Assembly: GCF_009649745.1 (NCBI RefSeq)
Contig: NZ_WJNG01000013.1
Span: 62,001 to 126,000, forward strand
Reading direction: 5' to 3'
Source of the DNA: Aquibacillus halophilus
Lineage (GTDB): Bacteria > Bacillota > Bacilli > Bacillales > Amphibacillaceae
DNA length: 64,000 bases
Shown: piece by piece, positions 1-9,926 of the stretch
Numbering within the stretch: the stretch's first letter is position 1
Layout of the letters: the number at the start of each line of letters is the position of its first letter
Translations under genes and position numbers: made by a program
Notes under the pieces: generated by a model
Seen by the model: the letters and a program-made list of their open reading frames with translations, nothing else
Told to the model about the DNA's origin: nothing
Database searches by the model: none

Positions 1-959
<959 letters not shown>

Positions 960-1016
960 TTATCCCTCTTTCTTATGGTTAATATATTATAGTATCTGAT
1001 TGATGAAACACTTTAA

Positions 1017-1054
1017 TCACAGCTTCGATATTTAATTAGAAACTTTAGCTGTGA
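1017..1054 (-). promoter_or_regulatory. Inverted repeat in the pyrG leader region
   Basis: TCACAGCT (1017-1024) is complementary to AGCTGTGA (1047-1054) with a 22-base loop, between rpoE and pyrG. Bacillus pyrG leaders are known to carry an attenuator controlled by reiterative G addition at a GGGC start. I do not see a GGGC transcription start here, and the T-tract after the hairpin is poor. Only the dyad itself is supported; its role as an attenuator is inference. Confidence 0.35.
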
Positions 1055-1130
1055 ACGGTCCTTGTTCTGTCTAATTAAACCTAAGTATAATAGGGCCAGC
1101 TAGATGATTATTACCTAGACAAAAAAATAA

Positions 1131-1160
1131 AAGCGCTCCCCATTTAACAGGGGAACGCTT
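1131..1160 (-). terminator. Rho-independent terminator after rpoE
   Basis: A stem AAGCG-CTCCCC paired with GGGGAACGCTT sits just downstream of rpoE. On the minus strand it runs into a T-rich tract (complement of 1121-1130). A shorter T-like stretch on the other side would allow weak bidirectional use. Confidence 0.8.
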
Positions 1161-1225
1161 ATTTAAAAAAGTTTTGTAGAGCCCAAATAGAATTCTACTT
1201 ATTTGGCAACTGAAAGTCAAGCGCG

Positions 1226-1819
1226 TTATTTATTTTTTTTGTCACTGTCATCGTCGTCATCATCGTCATCGTCATCGTCGTCATCAGAAAAATCTTCATC
1301 ATCAGTGTCGTCATCGTCTGTGTCATCAGAGTCATCAAAATCATCGTCGTCATCAGCAGTAGAGTCATCAAAATCATCATCATCGTCATCGTCTGTGTCA
1401 TCGAAATCATCATCTAAGTCTGTGTCATCAAAATCCAACTCTTCTTCGTCTAAATCTAAGTCTTCATCAATTACATCTTCAATAACTGCTTTTTTCTTTT
1501 TACGCTTGGTAGCTGCTTTTTTCTTTTTCTTCTTCGGAGGTGCTGTTACGTCTTCGTCCATTTGTTCAACAGGATACCAGCGCTTCAATCCCCATAAACC
1601 TGAACCAGTCGTCATAAAACGTCCATCAATATTTAAATCTGTATAAAATTGAGCAAGCAGCTCATCTCTCTGATTTTGCTTAAATCCTTTCATCTTAGAG
1701 ATTTTATCGTACATTTCTCTGAAATCAATTGCCTTATTTTCCTCAATAAGCATAGTGTTAGCTAATTCAATCATCGACAAGAATTCAAGTTCATCTTTAG
1801 TATAATCTTTTAAGCCCAC
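1226..1819 (-). CDS. rpoE: RNA polymerase delta subunit
   Basis: Delta is the Gram-positive-specific RNA polymerase accessory subunit that promotes enzyme recycling and promoter selectivity. The N-terminal HARE-HTH domain spans about residues 5-90, including the family stretch QFYTDLNIDGRF and then WGLKRWYPVEQ. It is followed by a Lys-rich linker (KKKKKKAATKRKKKK) and a very acidic Asp/Glu tail with long Asp runs from about residue 115 to the end. The start was set at GTG (1819), two codons inside the open frame. AAAGGGG lies nine bases upstream, and the product then begins MGLKDYTKDEL, matching the usual delta N terminus. At 197 residues it is a little longer than B. subtilis RpoE because of the tail. 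Confidence 0.95.
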   Translation of the reverse strand: MGLKDYTKDELEFLSMIELANTMLIEENKAIDFREMYDKISKMKGFKQNQRDELLAQFYTDLNIDGRFMTTGSGLWGLKRWYPVEQMDEDVTAPPKKKKKKAATKRKKKKAVIEDVIDEDLDLDEEELDFDDTDLDDDFDDTDDDDDDDFDDSTADDDDDFDDSDDTDDDDTDDEDFSDDDDDDDDDDDDDSDKKNK

Positions 1820-1959
1820 GGTCAAGCACCCCTTTTATGTAAAAGTTATTTTATCTCTTAATTATAGTAATGTATGTACATGTTGCATATTTGCAAAACC
1901 TACCATACATTATATTGTTATAAAAATCAAAAAGCAATGTTAGGCTGATACCTAGAAAA

Positions 1960-2553
1960 TCAGTGAGGGTTACTAATAAAATTAAGTACCTTTTCAACCT
2001 TGTCAGAAGTTAGTTCACCTGAATTATCAAAGATGAGGATATTGGATTCGGGAATCTCCCAATTCACTGTTGGAACAAAATCAACTCTTGTTTCATAGTC
2101 ATTCCAATTTTCCAGCTTCCATGTATCCCTTACTGTTCCTCTATCTTCAATCCGTTCTCTTTGTGTGTCAATGTCGCTCAGTGTTACAACAACAACTTTA
2201 ACATCAATATCTTTTTCAGTTTTACCACTTGCGCGAATAACTTCTTTAATCCATTCTTTGTTTTTTAACTCGGATGTAAATGGAGAAATCATAAATACAT
2301 CTTGTCCAACAGCTAAATTTTCAATACAAATATCTTTTGCCGTATCATATTCCAGATCTCTCATGTGCTCTTTATAAAAACTAGAGTCACGATCGTTTTT
2401 GTCCATTCCATTCATTTCAAGGAATTTTTCGACGAACCGACCACCGACTGTATCACGATCAATAAATACACACGGTTTCTTTACCGCAATTTCTCTCGCT
2501 ACAGTTGTCTTCCCAGTACCTGCTACACCTACAAAAAACACTAGTTTTTGCAT
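1960..2553 (-). CDS. P-loop ATPase/kinase-like protein (AAA_33 type)
   Basis: The product is a small P-loop protein of 197 residues, probably a nucleotide- or small-molecule kinase. The Walker A motif GVAGTGKTT lies at about residues 9-17, FIDRD follows strand 2, and an Arg-rich lid region (QRERIEDRGTVRDTWK) lies near residue 130, as in adenylylsulfate-kinase and zeta-like folds. The substrate is not evident. The ATG at 2553 is preferred over a GTG three codons upstream because AGAGGTGG is correctly spaced only for the ATG. It sits between rpoE and fadF, where B. subtilis has the acyl-CoA dehydrogenase gene acdA. Identification stops at superfamily level. Confidence 0.8.
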   Translation of the reverse strand: MQKLVFFVGVAGTGKTTVAREIAVKKPCVFIDRDTVGGRFVEKFLEMNGMDKNDRDSSFYKEHMRDLEYDTAKDICIENLAVGQDVFMISPFTSELKNKEWIKEVIRASGKTEKDIDVKVVVVTLSDIDTQRERIEDRGTVRDTWKLENWNDYETRVDFVPTVNWEIPESNILIFDNSGELTSDKVEKVLNFISNPH

Positions 2554-2597
2554 TGAATCCACCTCTGTTATTAGTTTGATTAATTAATATAGTTTAA

Positions 2598-2706
2598 TCA
2601 ATTTCATAATACTGATATTTTGCCAGTTTCCCCACATATAGTTGGGTTAAAACGTCCCAAACTACATGTGGATGAAACTGGCTAGTTAAGGTAATTATGA
2701 AATTGA
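2598..2706. repeat. 109-bp imperfect palindrome
   Basis: The outer arms TCAATTTCATAAT (2598-2610) and ATTATGAAATTGA (2694-2706) are exact inverse complements. An inner stem pairs GCCAGTTTC with GAAACTGGC, and the centre pairs CCCACAT-TAGTTGGG with its imperfect complement. There is no T-tract directly after it, and a separate normal terminator for fadF lies at 2745-2780. It could be a MITE-like insertion or a large RNA hairpin in the fadF read-through. No related copy was noticed elsewhere in the window. Confidence 0.6.
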
Positions 2707-2744
2707 CTCAGTTAATATCTTAAACCATATACTACCAAATAAGT

Positions 2745-2780
2745 AGAGAAGGAGCCACATATTACTGTAACTCCTTCTCT
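2745..2780 (-). terminator. Terminator after fadF
   Basis: AGAGAAGGAG (2745-2754) pairs with CTCCTTCTCT (2771-2780), a perfect 10-bp stem directly behind the fadF stop. On the minus strand it is followed by a moderately T-rich stretch. Confidence 0.75.
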
Positions 2781-2788
2781 AGAATATG

Positions 2789-4927
2789 CTATGCAGTTTT
2801 TTCTTTGATATCACCACAAGCAGATAATGCTAGTATTTCAGCTACATCCATCGTACCGATATCTTGGTCGACGTCTTTTGCCTTGGTACCGTCACTAAGC
2901 ATTGTTAAACAGAATGGGCATGCACTAGAAATCATGGTTGGCTGTACCCGTAATGCCTGTTCGGTTCTTTCTACATTCATCCGTGTCCCTGTATCCTCTT
3001 CCATCCACATTAATCCACCACCAGCACCACAGCACATACCGTTCTCTTTGTTTCGATCCATTTCTACTAACTCAATGCCAGGAATGCTTTTTAAAATTTC
3101 TCTTGGCGGATCATAGACTCCATTGTACCGTCCTAAATAACAAGAGTCATGATAGGTAAGCTTTTCATTGATTTCATTTACTGGTTTAATCTTTCCGGAT
3201 TTGACTAGGTCGTATAATAGTTGGGTATGGTGTAATACCTCAACACCTTCCAATCCAAAGTCTGGATATTCATTCTTAAAAATGTTGTATGCATGAGGAT
3301 CGATGGTGACGATCTTTTTAATGTCATTCTTTTGAAATTCTTTGATGTTTTTTTCCGCAAGCTCTTGAAATAAAAACTCATTTCCAATTCTGCGGGCGGT
3401 ATCGCCGGAGTTCGATTCTTTGTTTCCTAATATCGCAAACTTGACTCCCGCTTGGTTCATTAGTTTTGCAAATGCCATTGCTATCTTTTGACTTCGATTG
3501 TCATAGGCACCCATTGAGCTTACCCAGAATAAGTACTCAAATGTTTCCCCTTCTTTTTTCAACTCTTTAACTGTTGGAATAGTAACAGAAGGATCTTGCT
3601 CGCGCCAATTTTCTTTCTCTCTTTTCGATAATCCCCACGGGTTTCCTTGACGTTCGATATTCATCATCGCACGCTGTGCATCCGGGTCAATTTTCCCTTC
3701 TGTAAGAACAAGATATCTACGTAAATCAATTATTTTGTCGACATGCTCATTCATTACCGGACAAGCATCTTCACAATTTCGACAAGTCGTGCAAGCCCAG
3801 ATTTCTTCCTCGGTAATCACATCACCAATTAGACTGGTATTTTGATGGGTATCGATACTAGCAGCAACTTCCTGGTTGCCTTCCCGTGAAGCTTGTGACA
3901 TTTTTGCTAATTGATTGCCCTCTGTATGGTTAAACGCATAGGCAGGAACCCAAGGGGAATTACCTGTTACAACAGCACCTGTATTTGTTAAATGGTCCCG
4001 TAATTTTACAATTAAATGCATTGGAGATAGTAGTTTCCCTGATGAAGTCGCTGGACATACATTCGTGCATCGACCACATTCGACACATGCATAAAAGTCG
4101 ATCATTTGAAGTTGTTTAAAATCTTCAATTTTCCCTACACCAAAAGATATATCTTCTGCTGACTCTTCATCGACATCAAAGTCTATTTTTTCGAGTTTCC
4201 CTGGAGGTCCTTCGCGACTAAAAAAGACATTGATTGGTGCTGCAATCAGGTGGGCATGCTTTGATTGTGGTACATAAACTAAGAAGCTTAATAGGGCTAA
4301 TAAATGAATCCACCAGGAAATGAAAAACAAAACACTTGCCACTGTTGGTGGCACAAAAAAGAAAACGCTTGCAATAAGGGTCGCAATTGGCTCAGACCAA
4401 CCACCTTGTTCCCCGTGCCATAGTAATTCCATTCCATTCCCTAATAAAACAGATAACATTAAGGTACCAATGAATATTAAAACAAGTCCTGCCTTAAATC
4501 CGCGCTTTAAACGAGCGAGCTTTTCAATATACCGACGATAGAAAGCCCAGACAACTGCAACTAGAATCATTAAAGTAACAAGTTCCTGAAAGAAAGTGAA
4601 ACCTGCATAAAATGGACCAAGTGGTAAATGCGAGCCTGGCGCTAGTCCTTTATAAATAAAATCAATTGCACCAAATTGAACTAAGATAAAACCATAAAAC
4701 ATCATGATGTGAATAATGCCTGATTTCTTATCCTTTAATAATTTTTTTTGCCCAAAGACATTGACCATTATCTTTTTTATCCGGCTTTTGATTTGCCGAT
4801 CATACTCTGATTTCTTGCCTAATTTAATAAAAGCTATTCGAGTTTGAACAACACGTGCAAACAAATATAATCCATAACCTGTTACTCCTATGAACAAAAT
4901 CCAGTTTAATAACAATAATCCATCCAT
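2789..4927 (-). CDS. fadF: FadF-type iron-sulfur electron-transfer membrane protein
   Basis: The 712-residue protein has three parts. The first is an N-terminal membrane domain like nitrate reductase gamma (about residues 1-220, at least five hydrophobic segments). The second is a two-cluster ferredoxin-like region with CVECGRCTNVCP (281-292) and CTTCRNCEDACP (379-390). The third comprises two heterodisulfide-reductase-type CCG modules with HDSC (593-596), CCGAGGG (632-638) and CPFC (670-673). In B. subtilis FadF is thought to take electrons from acyl-CoA dehydrogenases during fatty acid beta-oxidation and pass them to the respiratory chain. It stands alone here, without acdA. A FadR-like operator lies upstream. 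The cluster ligands are all present, so it should be functional. Confidence 0.9.
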   Translation of the reverse strand: MDGLLLLNWILFIGVTGYGLYLFARVVQTRIAFIKLGKKSEYDRQIKSRIKKIMVNVFGQKKLLKDKKSGIIHIMMFYGFILVQFGAIDFIYKGLAPGSHLPLGPFYAGFTFFQELVTLMILVAVVWAFYRRYIEKLARLKRGFKAGLVLIFIGTLMLSVLLGNGMELLWHGEQGGWSEPIATLIASVFFFVPPTVASVLFFISWWIHLLALLSFLVYVPQSKHAHLIAAPINVFFSREGPPGKLEKIDFDVDEESAEDISFGVGKIEDFKQLQMIDFYACVECGRCTNVCPATSSGKLLSPMHLIVKLRDHLTNTGAVVTGNSPWVPAYAFNHTEGNQLAKMSQASREGNQEVAASIDTHQNTSLIGDVITEEEIWACTTCRNCEDACPVMNEHVDKIIDLRRYLVLTEGKIDPDAQRAMMNIERQGNPWGLSKREKENWREQDPSVTIPTVKELKKEGETFEYLFWVSSMGAYDNRSQKIAMAFAKLMNQAGVKFAILGNKESNSGDTARRIGNEFLFQELAEKNIKEFQKNDIKKIVTIDPHAYNIFKNEYPDFGLEGVEVLHHTQLLYDLVKSGKIKPVNEINEKLTYHDSCYLGRYNGVYDPPREILKSIPGIELVEMDRNKENGMCCGAGGGLMWMEEDTGTRMNVERTEQALRVQPTMISSACPFCLTMLSDGTKAKDVDQDIGTMDVAEILALSACGDIKEKTA

Positions 4928-5019
4928 TGTTCTCCCCCTAAGTTAATCTACTGTGAAATCACTTAAATTTCCTCATACTTCATCCTATTTTTAAAATGTC
5001 TTACTTATACTTTAAAATA

Positions 5020-5038
5020 TGAATGAACATTCAGTCAA
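5020..5038 (-). promoter_or_regulatory. FadR-like operator over the fadF promoter
   Basis: TGAATGAACATTCAGTCA (5020-5037) matches the Bacillus FadR operator TGAATGANTANTCATTCA at all but two fixed positions. FadR is the TetR-family repressor of beta-oxidation genes, released by long-chain acyl-CoA. On the minus strand a TTGACT (complement of 5033-5038) inside the site would serve as the -35 element for fadF, so binding should block transcription. The -10 assignment is uncertain. Confidence 0.65.
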
Positions 5039-5124
5039 TATTTATTTATAAATTTAAAGTCATTAATTTAATATAGCTGGGAAAAGTAACTGTAATTGAG
5101 GCTAGAAAAGAAGGGAGAATTCCT

Positions 5125-6333
5125 TTGGTATTGACTTTAATTATTTTACTTGTTGTCATTGGTTTACTTTTCATTGATTTTTATTTTGGACAACGTTTCT
5201 ATCAAAAGCACCCTCCTATCTTTCATTTTGATAAACAAGAAGCTAACTTTGACTTGATTACAACCGGGGAGTCATTCTACACTTCATTGTTTAAGGATAT
5301 TAAAAACGCAACTAAGCAAGTGGATATTTCTTTTTTTATTGTGAGAAATGATGATATCAGCAAGCAATTTTACGAGCTGTTAATAATGAGAGCCAAAGAG
5401 GGAATAACCGTCCGTCTAATGTTAGATAAAATGGGGAGTAATTCACTAAAAAAAGAAATCATCAGTGAACTCAAAGCAAGTGGGGTTCAGGTGGTATTTA
5501 GTGACAAACCAAGTTTTCCTTATTTTTTTTATAGGCTGAATCGAAGAAATCATCGTAAAATTTCAGTAATTGATAATGAAATTGCCTATACAGGTGGATT
5601 CAATGTTGGGAAAGAGTACCTCGGTAAGGATCCAAAGCTTGGACCATGGAGAGATTATCACCTTCGGGCTACCGGAGAAGTTGTTGCTAATTTTCAAGTA
5701 GTTTTCAACTATGATTGGGAAGCAGCAATTAAAGGAAATCCGGTTTCTGTCGACTATGTGAAAGGTGAAGCTTCAGGTAAACAAGAGGATCGCCAAACAA
5801 AAACCTTGAAACTTGTTGTGTCAGAAGCTGGACAGCTAGAAGATAAGTTCGTCTCATGGATTAATGATGCAAAATCGGAAATATTAATTGGCACACCTTA
5901 TTTTATTCCGAGTAAAGAGATGTTTGACGCATTAATGGCTGCACTACATCGCGGTGTTGAGGTCAATGTATTAGTTCCAGCCAAAAAGGACCATCCACTT
6001 GTAAAGCCGGCTGGCTTTCCCTTTTATCGGCAATTAATGCAGGCAGGTGGCAAAGTGTACATGTTTACCAACGGGTTTTATCACGCCAAGGTTATTATCA
6101 TTGATGAATCCTTTTGTGATATTGGGACAGCCAATTTTGACATGCGCAGTGTCTTTTTGAATAAAGAAATAAATGTCATCATGGACTCAGAAACAGATAT
6201 TAAGGAAATCCGGTCCGCTTATTTTAAGGATGTCAAAAGCAGCCAACAAATTACAGTACAGTGGTTAAATCAGCAACCAATAACCATTAAAATAGAGGGC
6301 ATGTTAGCCAGACTTGTAAGGCCATTACTTTAA
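5125..6333 (+). CDS. clsB: Phospholipase-D family cardiolipin synthase (YwjE type)
   Basis: Proteins of this type condense two phosphatidylglycerols into cardiolipin at the membrane. The 402-residue product has one N-terminal hydrophobic segment (residues 2-20) and two HKD motifs: NHRKISVIDNEIAYTGG in the first half, and FYHAKVIIIDESFCDIGTAN (H-x-K-x4-D) near residue 310. The length and single transmembrane segment fit B. subtilis YwjE rather than the longer ClsA. The start is TTG at 5125 with AAGGGAGAA five bases upstream; there is no ATG nearby. The gene keeps the B. subtilis neighbourhood next to fadF but is transcribed divergently from it. Substrate specificity is inferred from the family. 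Confidence 0.85.
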   Translation: MVLTLIILLVVIGLLFIDFYFGQRFYQKHPPIFHFDKQEANFDLITTGESFYTSLFKDIKNATKQVDISFFIVRNDDISKQFYELLIMRAKEGITVRLMLDKMGSNSLKKEIISELKASGVQVVFSDKPSFPYFFYRLNRRNHRKISVIDNEIAYTGGFNVGKEYLGKDPKLGPWRDYHLRATGEVVANFQVVFNYDWEAAIKGNPVSVDYVKGEASGKQEDRQTKTLKLVVSEAGQLEDKFVSWINDAKSEILIGTPYFIPSKEMFDALMAALHRGVEVNVLVPAKKDHPLVKPAGFPFYRQLMQAGGKVYMFTNGFYHAKVIIIDESFCDIGTANFDMRSVFLNKEINVIMDSETDIKEIRSAYFKDVKSSQQITVQWLNQQPITIKIEGMLARLVRPLL

Positions 6334-6362
6334 TTAAATACGTTTAGGAGGTTTCATGGAGT

Positions 6363-6539
6363 ATGAAAGAGGTCATATTAGCACTTGTAACAGGTTTAGT
6401 GGTAGGATTTTTATTTGCCTGGTTTAAGCTACCAATCCCAGCGCCACCAGCATTAGCAGGAGTGGTTGGGATTGTTGGTATTTACTTTGGCTTTAAGTTA
6501 TATCAGTGGGTTGCACCAATGATGGAGCGGATTTTTTAG
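6363..6539 (+). CDS. XapX-domain small membrane protein
   Basis: This 58-residue ORF reads MKEVILALVTGLVVGFLFAW at its start and continues with a conserved LPIPAPPALAGVVGIVG stretch and a C-terminal YQWVAPM. That is the XapX layout: two hydrophobic segments around a proline-rich loop. XapX proteins have no established biochemical function; some lie near transporter genes. AGGAGG (6346-6351) lies 11 bases before the ATG. It follows clsB by 29 bases and is probably co-transcribed with it. Confidence 0.85.
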   Translation: MKEVILALVTGLVVGFLFAWFKLPIPAPPALAGVVGIVGIYFGFKLYQWVAPMMERIF

Positions 6540-6540
6540 G

Positions 6541-6935
6541 ACTGTTTGATACGGGCGGAAGAAACTGTGAAACTAATATACCGCTTCGGAAATACACTTC
6601 GCTTTCCGCGGGTGGCTGTTGAGCCTCCTCGTGCTACGCACTGTGGGGTCTCACCTAGGCCATTCCCTCCCGCAGGAGTCTCCGTGTATTCCCTCAGCTA
6701 TTATAGTGTTATGTTTGATAACTACATTAAACCAACCAACAACTAATTTCTTATAATGGTTATTGAAGCTTGTACAATTTACTCCAACAGGATAAATAAC
6801 AACGGCCTTCAGGCGCCGAGAAACCGCATGAGTAGTTGAAAATCCTGCAGTACAAAAATTATCTTGCTGAATCAACCAAGTAAATAGACCTGTATAATTA
6901 AAAGGTCGACTGCACCCCACTTCAATCATCATATA
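6541..6935. repeat. Composite palindromic repeat, locus 1 (subtype with GTGC/GCAC hairpin)
   Basis: This stretch has no convincing gene. It holds a 105-bp palindromic unit (6588-6692): outer stem GGAAATACAC with GTGTATTCC, inner CGCGGG with CCCGCAG, a conserved CCTCCTC...GTGGGG core and a GTGC-tac-GCAC terminal hairpin. Further right, 6765-6935 is a decayed second unit. Its reverse complement still shows ATGATTG, GTGCAGTCGAC and GGATTTTCA, which match the second unit of better copies. Short open frames across this region are by-products of the repeat. Confidence 0.8.
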
Positions 6936-7021
6936 TTACAACTATAATAAGATTGATAATGCCAAAAACCTAACGCATTGTGGTTCCTCATTCCAGAATA
7001 GATCAAAAGAAACCATCAAAA

Positions 7022-7054
7022 AAGACTTCTAGAATGTAGCTAGAAGTCTTTTTT
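7022..7054. terminator. Bidirectional terminator after argS
   Basis: AAGACTTCTAG (7022-7032) pairs perfectly with CTAGAAGTCTT (7040-7050). The stem is flanked by T4 on the plus strand and by a T-run on the minus strand, so it can end argS and anything reading through from the left. Confidence 0.85.
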
Positions 7055-7068
7055 GGGTGATGCTATTG

Positions 7069-8736
7069 TTACATACTTTCTGGTGCGCTGACGCCGATTA
7101 GTGCTAAGCCATTAGCAATTGTTATCTTAACAGCTTTCATTAGTGCAATCCGTGCTTTTGTTCTTTCTAAGTCATTTTCGTCTAAAACTTTCTCTGCATT
7201 ATAAAAGCTATGCAGGCTAGATGCAAGATCGAAAATATATTGAGTAATCCGGTGTGGCAATCGTTTAGATGCTGAATCTTCAATTACCTTGGCAAACTCT
7301 CCAAGCTTTTTCAGTAACTCTTCTTCTTTTTCAGCCGTCAACAAGGATGGATCATAGTCATCTCCTGCAAGACCTTTTTGCTCAGCTTGACTAATCATCG
7401 TACTAATCCGAGCATGTGCGTACTGAACATAAAAGACTGGATTTTCATTGGACTTAGACCGAGCAAGGTCCATATCAAAGTCGAGATGAGAATCACTTGA
7501 TCTCATATTGAAGAAGTAACGCATAGCGTCAATCCCTACCTCTTCCATTAATTCTCTAAGTGTTACAGCCTTGCCTGTCCGTTTACTCATTTTTACCTTT
7601 TCACCATCTTGGAACAGGTTAACCATTTGAATAATTTCAACCTCGAGTGTATCTGGTTGGTAACCGAGAGCCTGAATAGCTGCTTGCATTCTAGGAATGT
7701 AACCATGGTGGTCAGCACCCCAAATATTAATCAGTGTCTCAAAGCCACGATCTAGTTTATTTTTATGATAAGCAATATCTGGTGTTAGGTACGTATAGCT
7801 TCCGTCCTGCTTGATTAGAACACGATCCTTATCATCACCAAAGTCTGTCGAACGGAACCATGTTGCTCCGTCCTCTTCGTAAATAAAGCCTTTTTCTTTA
7901 AGTGTGTCTAAAGTAGGTTGGATTTTTCCATCGTCATATAGTGAAGTTTCAGAGAACCAGTTATCAAACGGAACACGGAATTGGTTTAAATCAGTCTCTA
8001 ATTTCTTAGTTTCATATTTCAAACCATATTCCCGAAAGAATTCAAGACGCTCTTGTTCTGATTTATTTACCCATTCATCCTTGTATTTTTCAACAAGTTC
8101 TTGACCGAGGGCAATAATGTCCTTACCGTGATAGCCGTCCTCTGGCATGTCCCAGTCCTTACCTAACGCTTGCATGTAACGCGCTTCCATTGATGTTGCT
8201 AATTTAACAATCTGATTCCCAGCATCATTAATGTAATATTCCCTAGAAACATCATAGCCGGCCTTTGCTAAAACATTACAAAGGGAGTCACCAACAGCAG
8301 CCCCACGTGCATGGCCAAGGTGTAAATCACCGGTTGGATTTGCAGAAACAAACTCTACTTGGATTTTCTGCCCAGAACCGGCATTCGAAGCGCCATAGTT
8401 TTCCCCTTGTTTTAGGATTGTGGGAACTAAATTTGTTAAGTATTGATTATCCATGAAAAAGTTAATAAATCCCGGTCCTGCTATTTCCATCTTGGTGATT
8501 GATGCTTTTGTTTGGTCAAATTGTTCAATAATCTCTTCGGCAATTTTCACTGGAGCCTTCTTTGCTATTTTGGCTAATTGCATGGCAATGTTAGTCGCAA
8601 AATCTCCGTGCGCCTTATCCTTTGGTTGTTGTAAAACAATTACCGGAAGCTGGTCAGGGCTTGCTAAATTTGCATTTATCACAGCTTGAACTATTTCTTC
8701 CTTTATTTTTTCTTCGGTTTGTTGCAAGATATTCAT
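7069..8736 (-). CDS. argS: Arginyl-tRNA synthetase
   Basis: ArgRS charges tRNA-Arg with arginine in the cytoplasm. The 555-residue protein has the N-terminal Add-1 tRNA-binding region, the class I signature HLGH (139-142) inside a conserved [18 protein letters not shown] stretch, KMSKR (382-386) and a C-terminal DALR anticodon-binding helix bundle (about 435-555). The ATG overlaps the ywiB stop as ATGA. Its ribosome-binding site AAGGAGG lies inside the last codons of ywiB, so translation is probably coupled. Length is normal for Bacillaceae. Confidence 0.98.
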   Translation of the reverse strand: MNILQQTEEKIKEEIVQAVINANLASPDQLPVIVLQQPKDKAHGDFATNIAMQLAKIAKKAPVKIAEEIIEQFDQTKASITKMEIAGPGFINFFMDNQYLTNLVPTILKQGENYGASNAGSGQKIQVEFVSANPTGDLHLGHARGAAVGDSLCNVLAKAGYDVSREYYINDAGNQIVKLATSMEARYMQALGKDWDMPEDGYHGKDIIALGQELVEKYKDEWVNKSEQERLEFFREYGLKYETKKLETDLNQFRVPFDNWFSETSLYDDGKIQPTLDTLKEKGFIYEEDGATWFRSTDFGDDKDRVLIKQDGSYTYLTPDIAYHKNKLDRGFETLINIWGADHHGYIPRMQAAIQALGYQPDTLEVEIIQMVNLFQDGEKVKMSKRTGKAVTLRELMEEVGIDAMRYFFNMRSSDSHLDFDMDLARSKSNENPVFYVQYAHARISTMISQAEQKGLAGDDYDPSLLTAEKEEELLKKLGEFAKVIEDSASKRLPHRITQYIFDLASSLHSFYNAEKVLDENDLERTKARIALMKAVKITIANGLALIGVSAPESM

Positions 8737-9173
8737 TGATTTTCCTCCTTAGTAAACAATAGCGTCAATCGATGTCTTCTTTCAATTTCACCATCAATTT
8801 TTGTGGTATAGCTTATAAACAGCTTTCCTTTTTCCCGGTCATCTGATAGCTGATATGTAATTTGGTCCGTCTGTGTTTCCATATGCATTGACCCATACGC
8901 GTGCTTGTACACATTTTCTGTTACTCGCTTCTTTCTAAAAAATTGGTGCATGTCAACAGCGCCTGTACGCTTGACACTGACTTGTTCTTGTCGAATGGTA
9001 ATTAAAGCGTTGATGTCATCCTGCTCTTCACTATGTTCTGTGAATGTTAGCACAGAGGTGTTTCCTTTTTGATAGAAACTTCCCTCTTCTTCAACTACGG
9101 TTACTTCCTTTTTACCTGTATCTATTATTTCTGTAGTCAGTTTTATCTTAACTGGAATCTTATATGCTTCCAT
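8733..9173 (-). CDS. ywiB: YwiB family protein (DUF1934)
   Basis: This 146-residue protein is predicted to form a small beta-barrel like the calycin-type DUF1934 fold, with no catalytic motif visible. Its function is unknown. The family is found directly upstream of argS in many Bacillaceae. The open frame extends 21 codons further upstream, but AAAGGGTGG sits six bases before the internal ATG at 9173. The product then begins [12 protein letters not shown], as expected for the family. It ends with a four-base overlap into argS. Confidence 0.85.
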   Translation of the reverse strand: MEAYKIPVKIKLTTEIIDTGKKEVTVVEEEGSFYQKGNTSVLTFTEHSEEQDDINALITIRQEQVSVKRTGAVDMHQFFRKKRVTENVYKHAYGSMHMETQTDQITYQLSDDREKGKLFISYTTKIDGEIERRHRLTLLFTKEENQ

Positions 9174-9267
9174 TTTTCCACCCTTTGCGTTAGCGATACT
9201 GATGATAAGTATAAGAATGAATTCGAAAAAACTCAAGTCGGTAGGGTTATTTATTTATTAAAGGCTG

Positions 9268-9840
9268 TTTTCTAAAAGATTGTTGTTTATGACACAAAAT
9301 CTATAGACTACGAAGTATCGTTTGTTGGTTTCCCACCATCCTTTATAAGATGAGTGGTAATTCATCGCTACGGAAAAACACTCCCTTTCCATGGGGAACG
9401 CCTCAGCCTCCTCGTGAGCAAAAAACGCTCACTGTGGGGTCTTCAGACTGTTCCTTTCCCATAGGAGTGTCGTATTTTTCCGCAGCTTAAACTAGCTTTC
9501 TATTCAGGTGAGATGAACTCCAAGAAACGGTTATTACATTAAACATTACTACTGATTAATTAGAAATTTTCATTGCGAGAAAATTTTTACTTCTTTAGGG
9601 GTTTCCTTGAATTCTTTAGCTAGTATTGAATTTGAAACTACAATAAACTAAACATCAGCTATTTACTTATAGGATGATTGGAGCGGAGGGCAGTCGACTC
9701 CTGCCGGAACAGCACGCGTCTGAAGACCCCGCAGTGGCGGTTTTCCCACGAGGAGGCTGAAGCCGTGCCGGCGGAAAGCGACTGCCTGGAGCGCAAATCA
9801 ACTAAGCTACACTACGTCGCAATTTACATCAACTGTGAGT
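9268..9840. repeat. Composite palindromic repeat, locus 2 (complete pair)
   Basis: The ywiB-speB gap of nearly 800 bases contains no gene but one full composite element. The left end motif ATCTATAGACTACG lies at about 9300. The first palindromic unit is 9367-9486 (GCTACGGAAAAA pairs with TTTTTCCGCAGC; terminal hairpin GTGAGC 9414-9419 with GCTCAC 9427-9432). An A+T-rich spacer follows, then the second unit at 9676-9799 in inverted orientation (GGGCAGTCG with CGACTGCC; terminal GTGG/CCAC), and the right end TACGTCGCA near 9811-9821. A spurious 87-codon frame lies over the second unit. Confidence 0.85.
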
Positions 9841-9878
9841 TAAAAAACAACAGAACTTATGAAAAAAACCTTTTTAAA

Positions 9879-9926
9879 AACTGCACCTCCAATTGTCAGA
9901 ATGTGTCCAACAATCGGTGTGCAGTT
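9879..9926 (-). terminator. Terminator after speB
   Basis: AACTGCAC (9879-9886) pairs with GTGCAGTT (9919-9926), and an inner CCAATTGT/ACAATCGG pairing extends the stem. On the minus strand it is followed by TTTTT. Confidence 0.75.

Noticed and set aside
1203-1646. Serine-rich open frame on the plus strand and a Met/Thr-rich frame on the minus strand
   Set aside because: Both are frame shadows of the repetitive Asp/Glu codons in the acidic tail of rpoE.
6546-6932. Short open frames in the locus 1 repeat
   Set aside because: They overlap palindromic repeat sequence, lack ribosome-binding sites and are not shared as frames among the copies.
9367-9799. Ordinary Rho-independent terminators or attenuators
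   Set aside because: The units lack T-tracts, are far longer than terminators, and proper terminators lie beside them (9879-9926, 46101-46132, 52879-52912).
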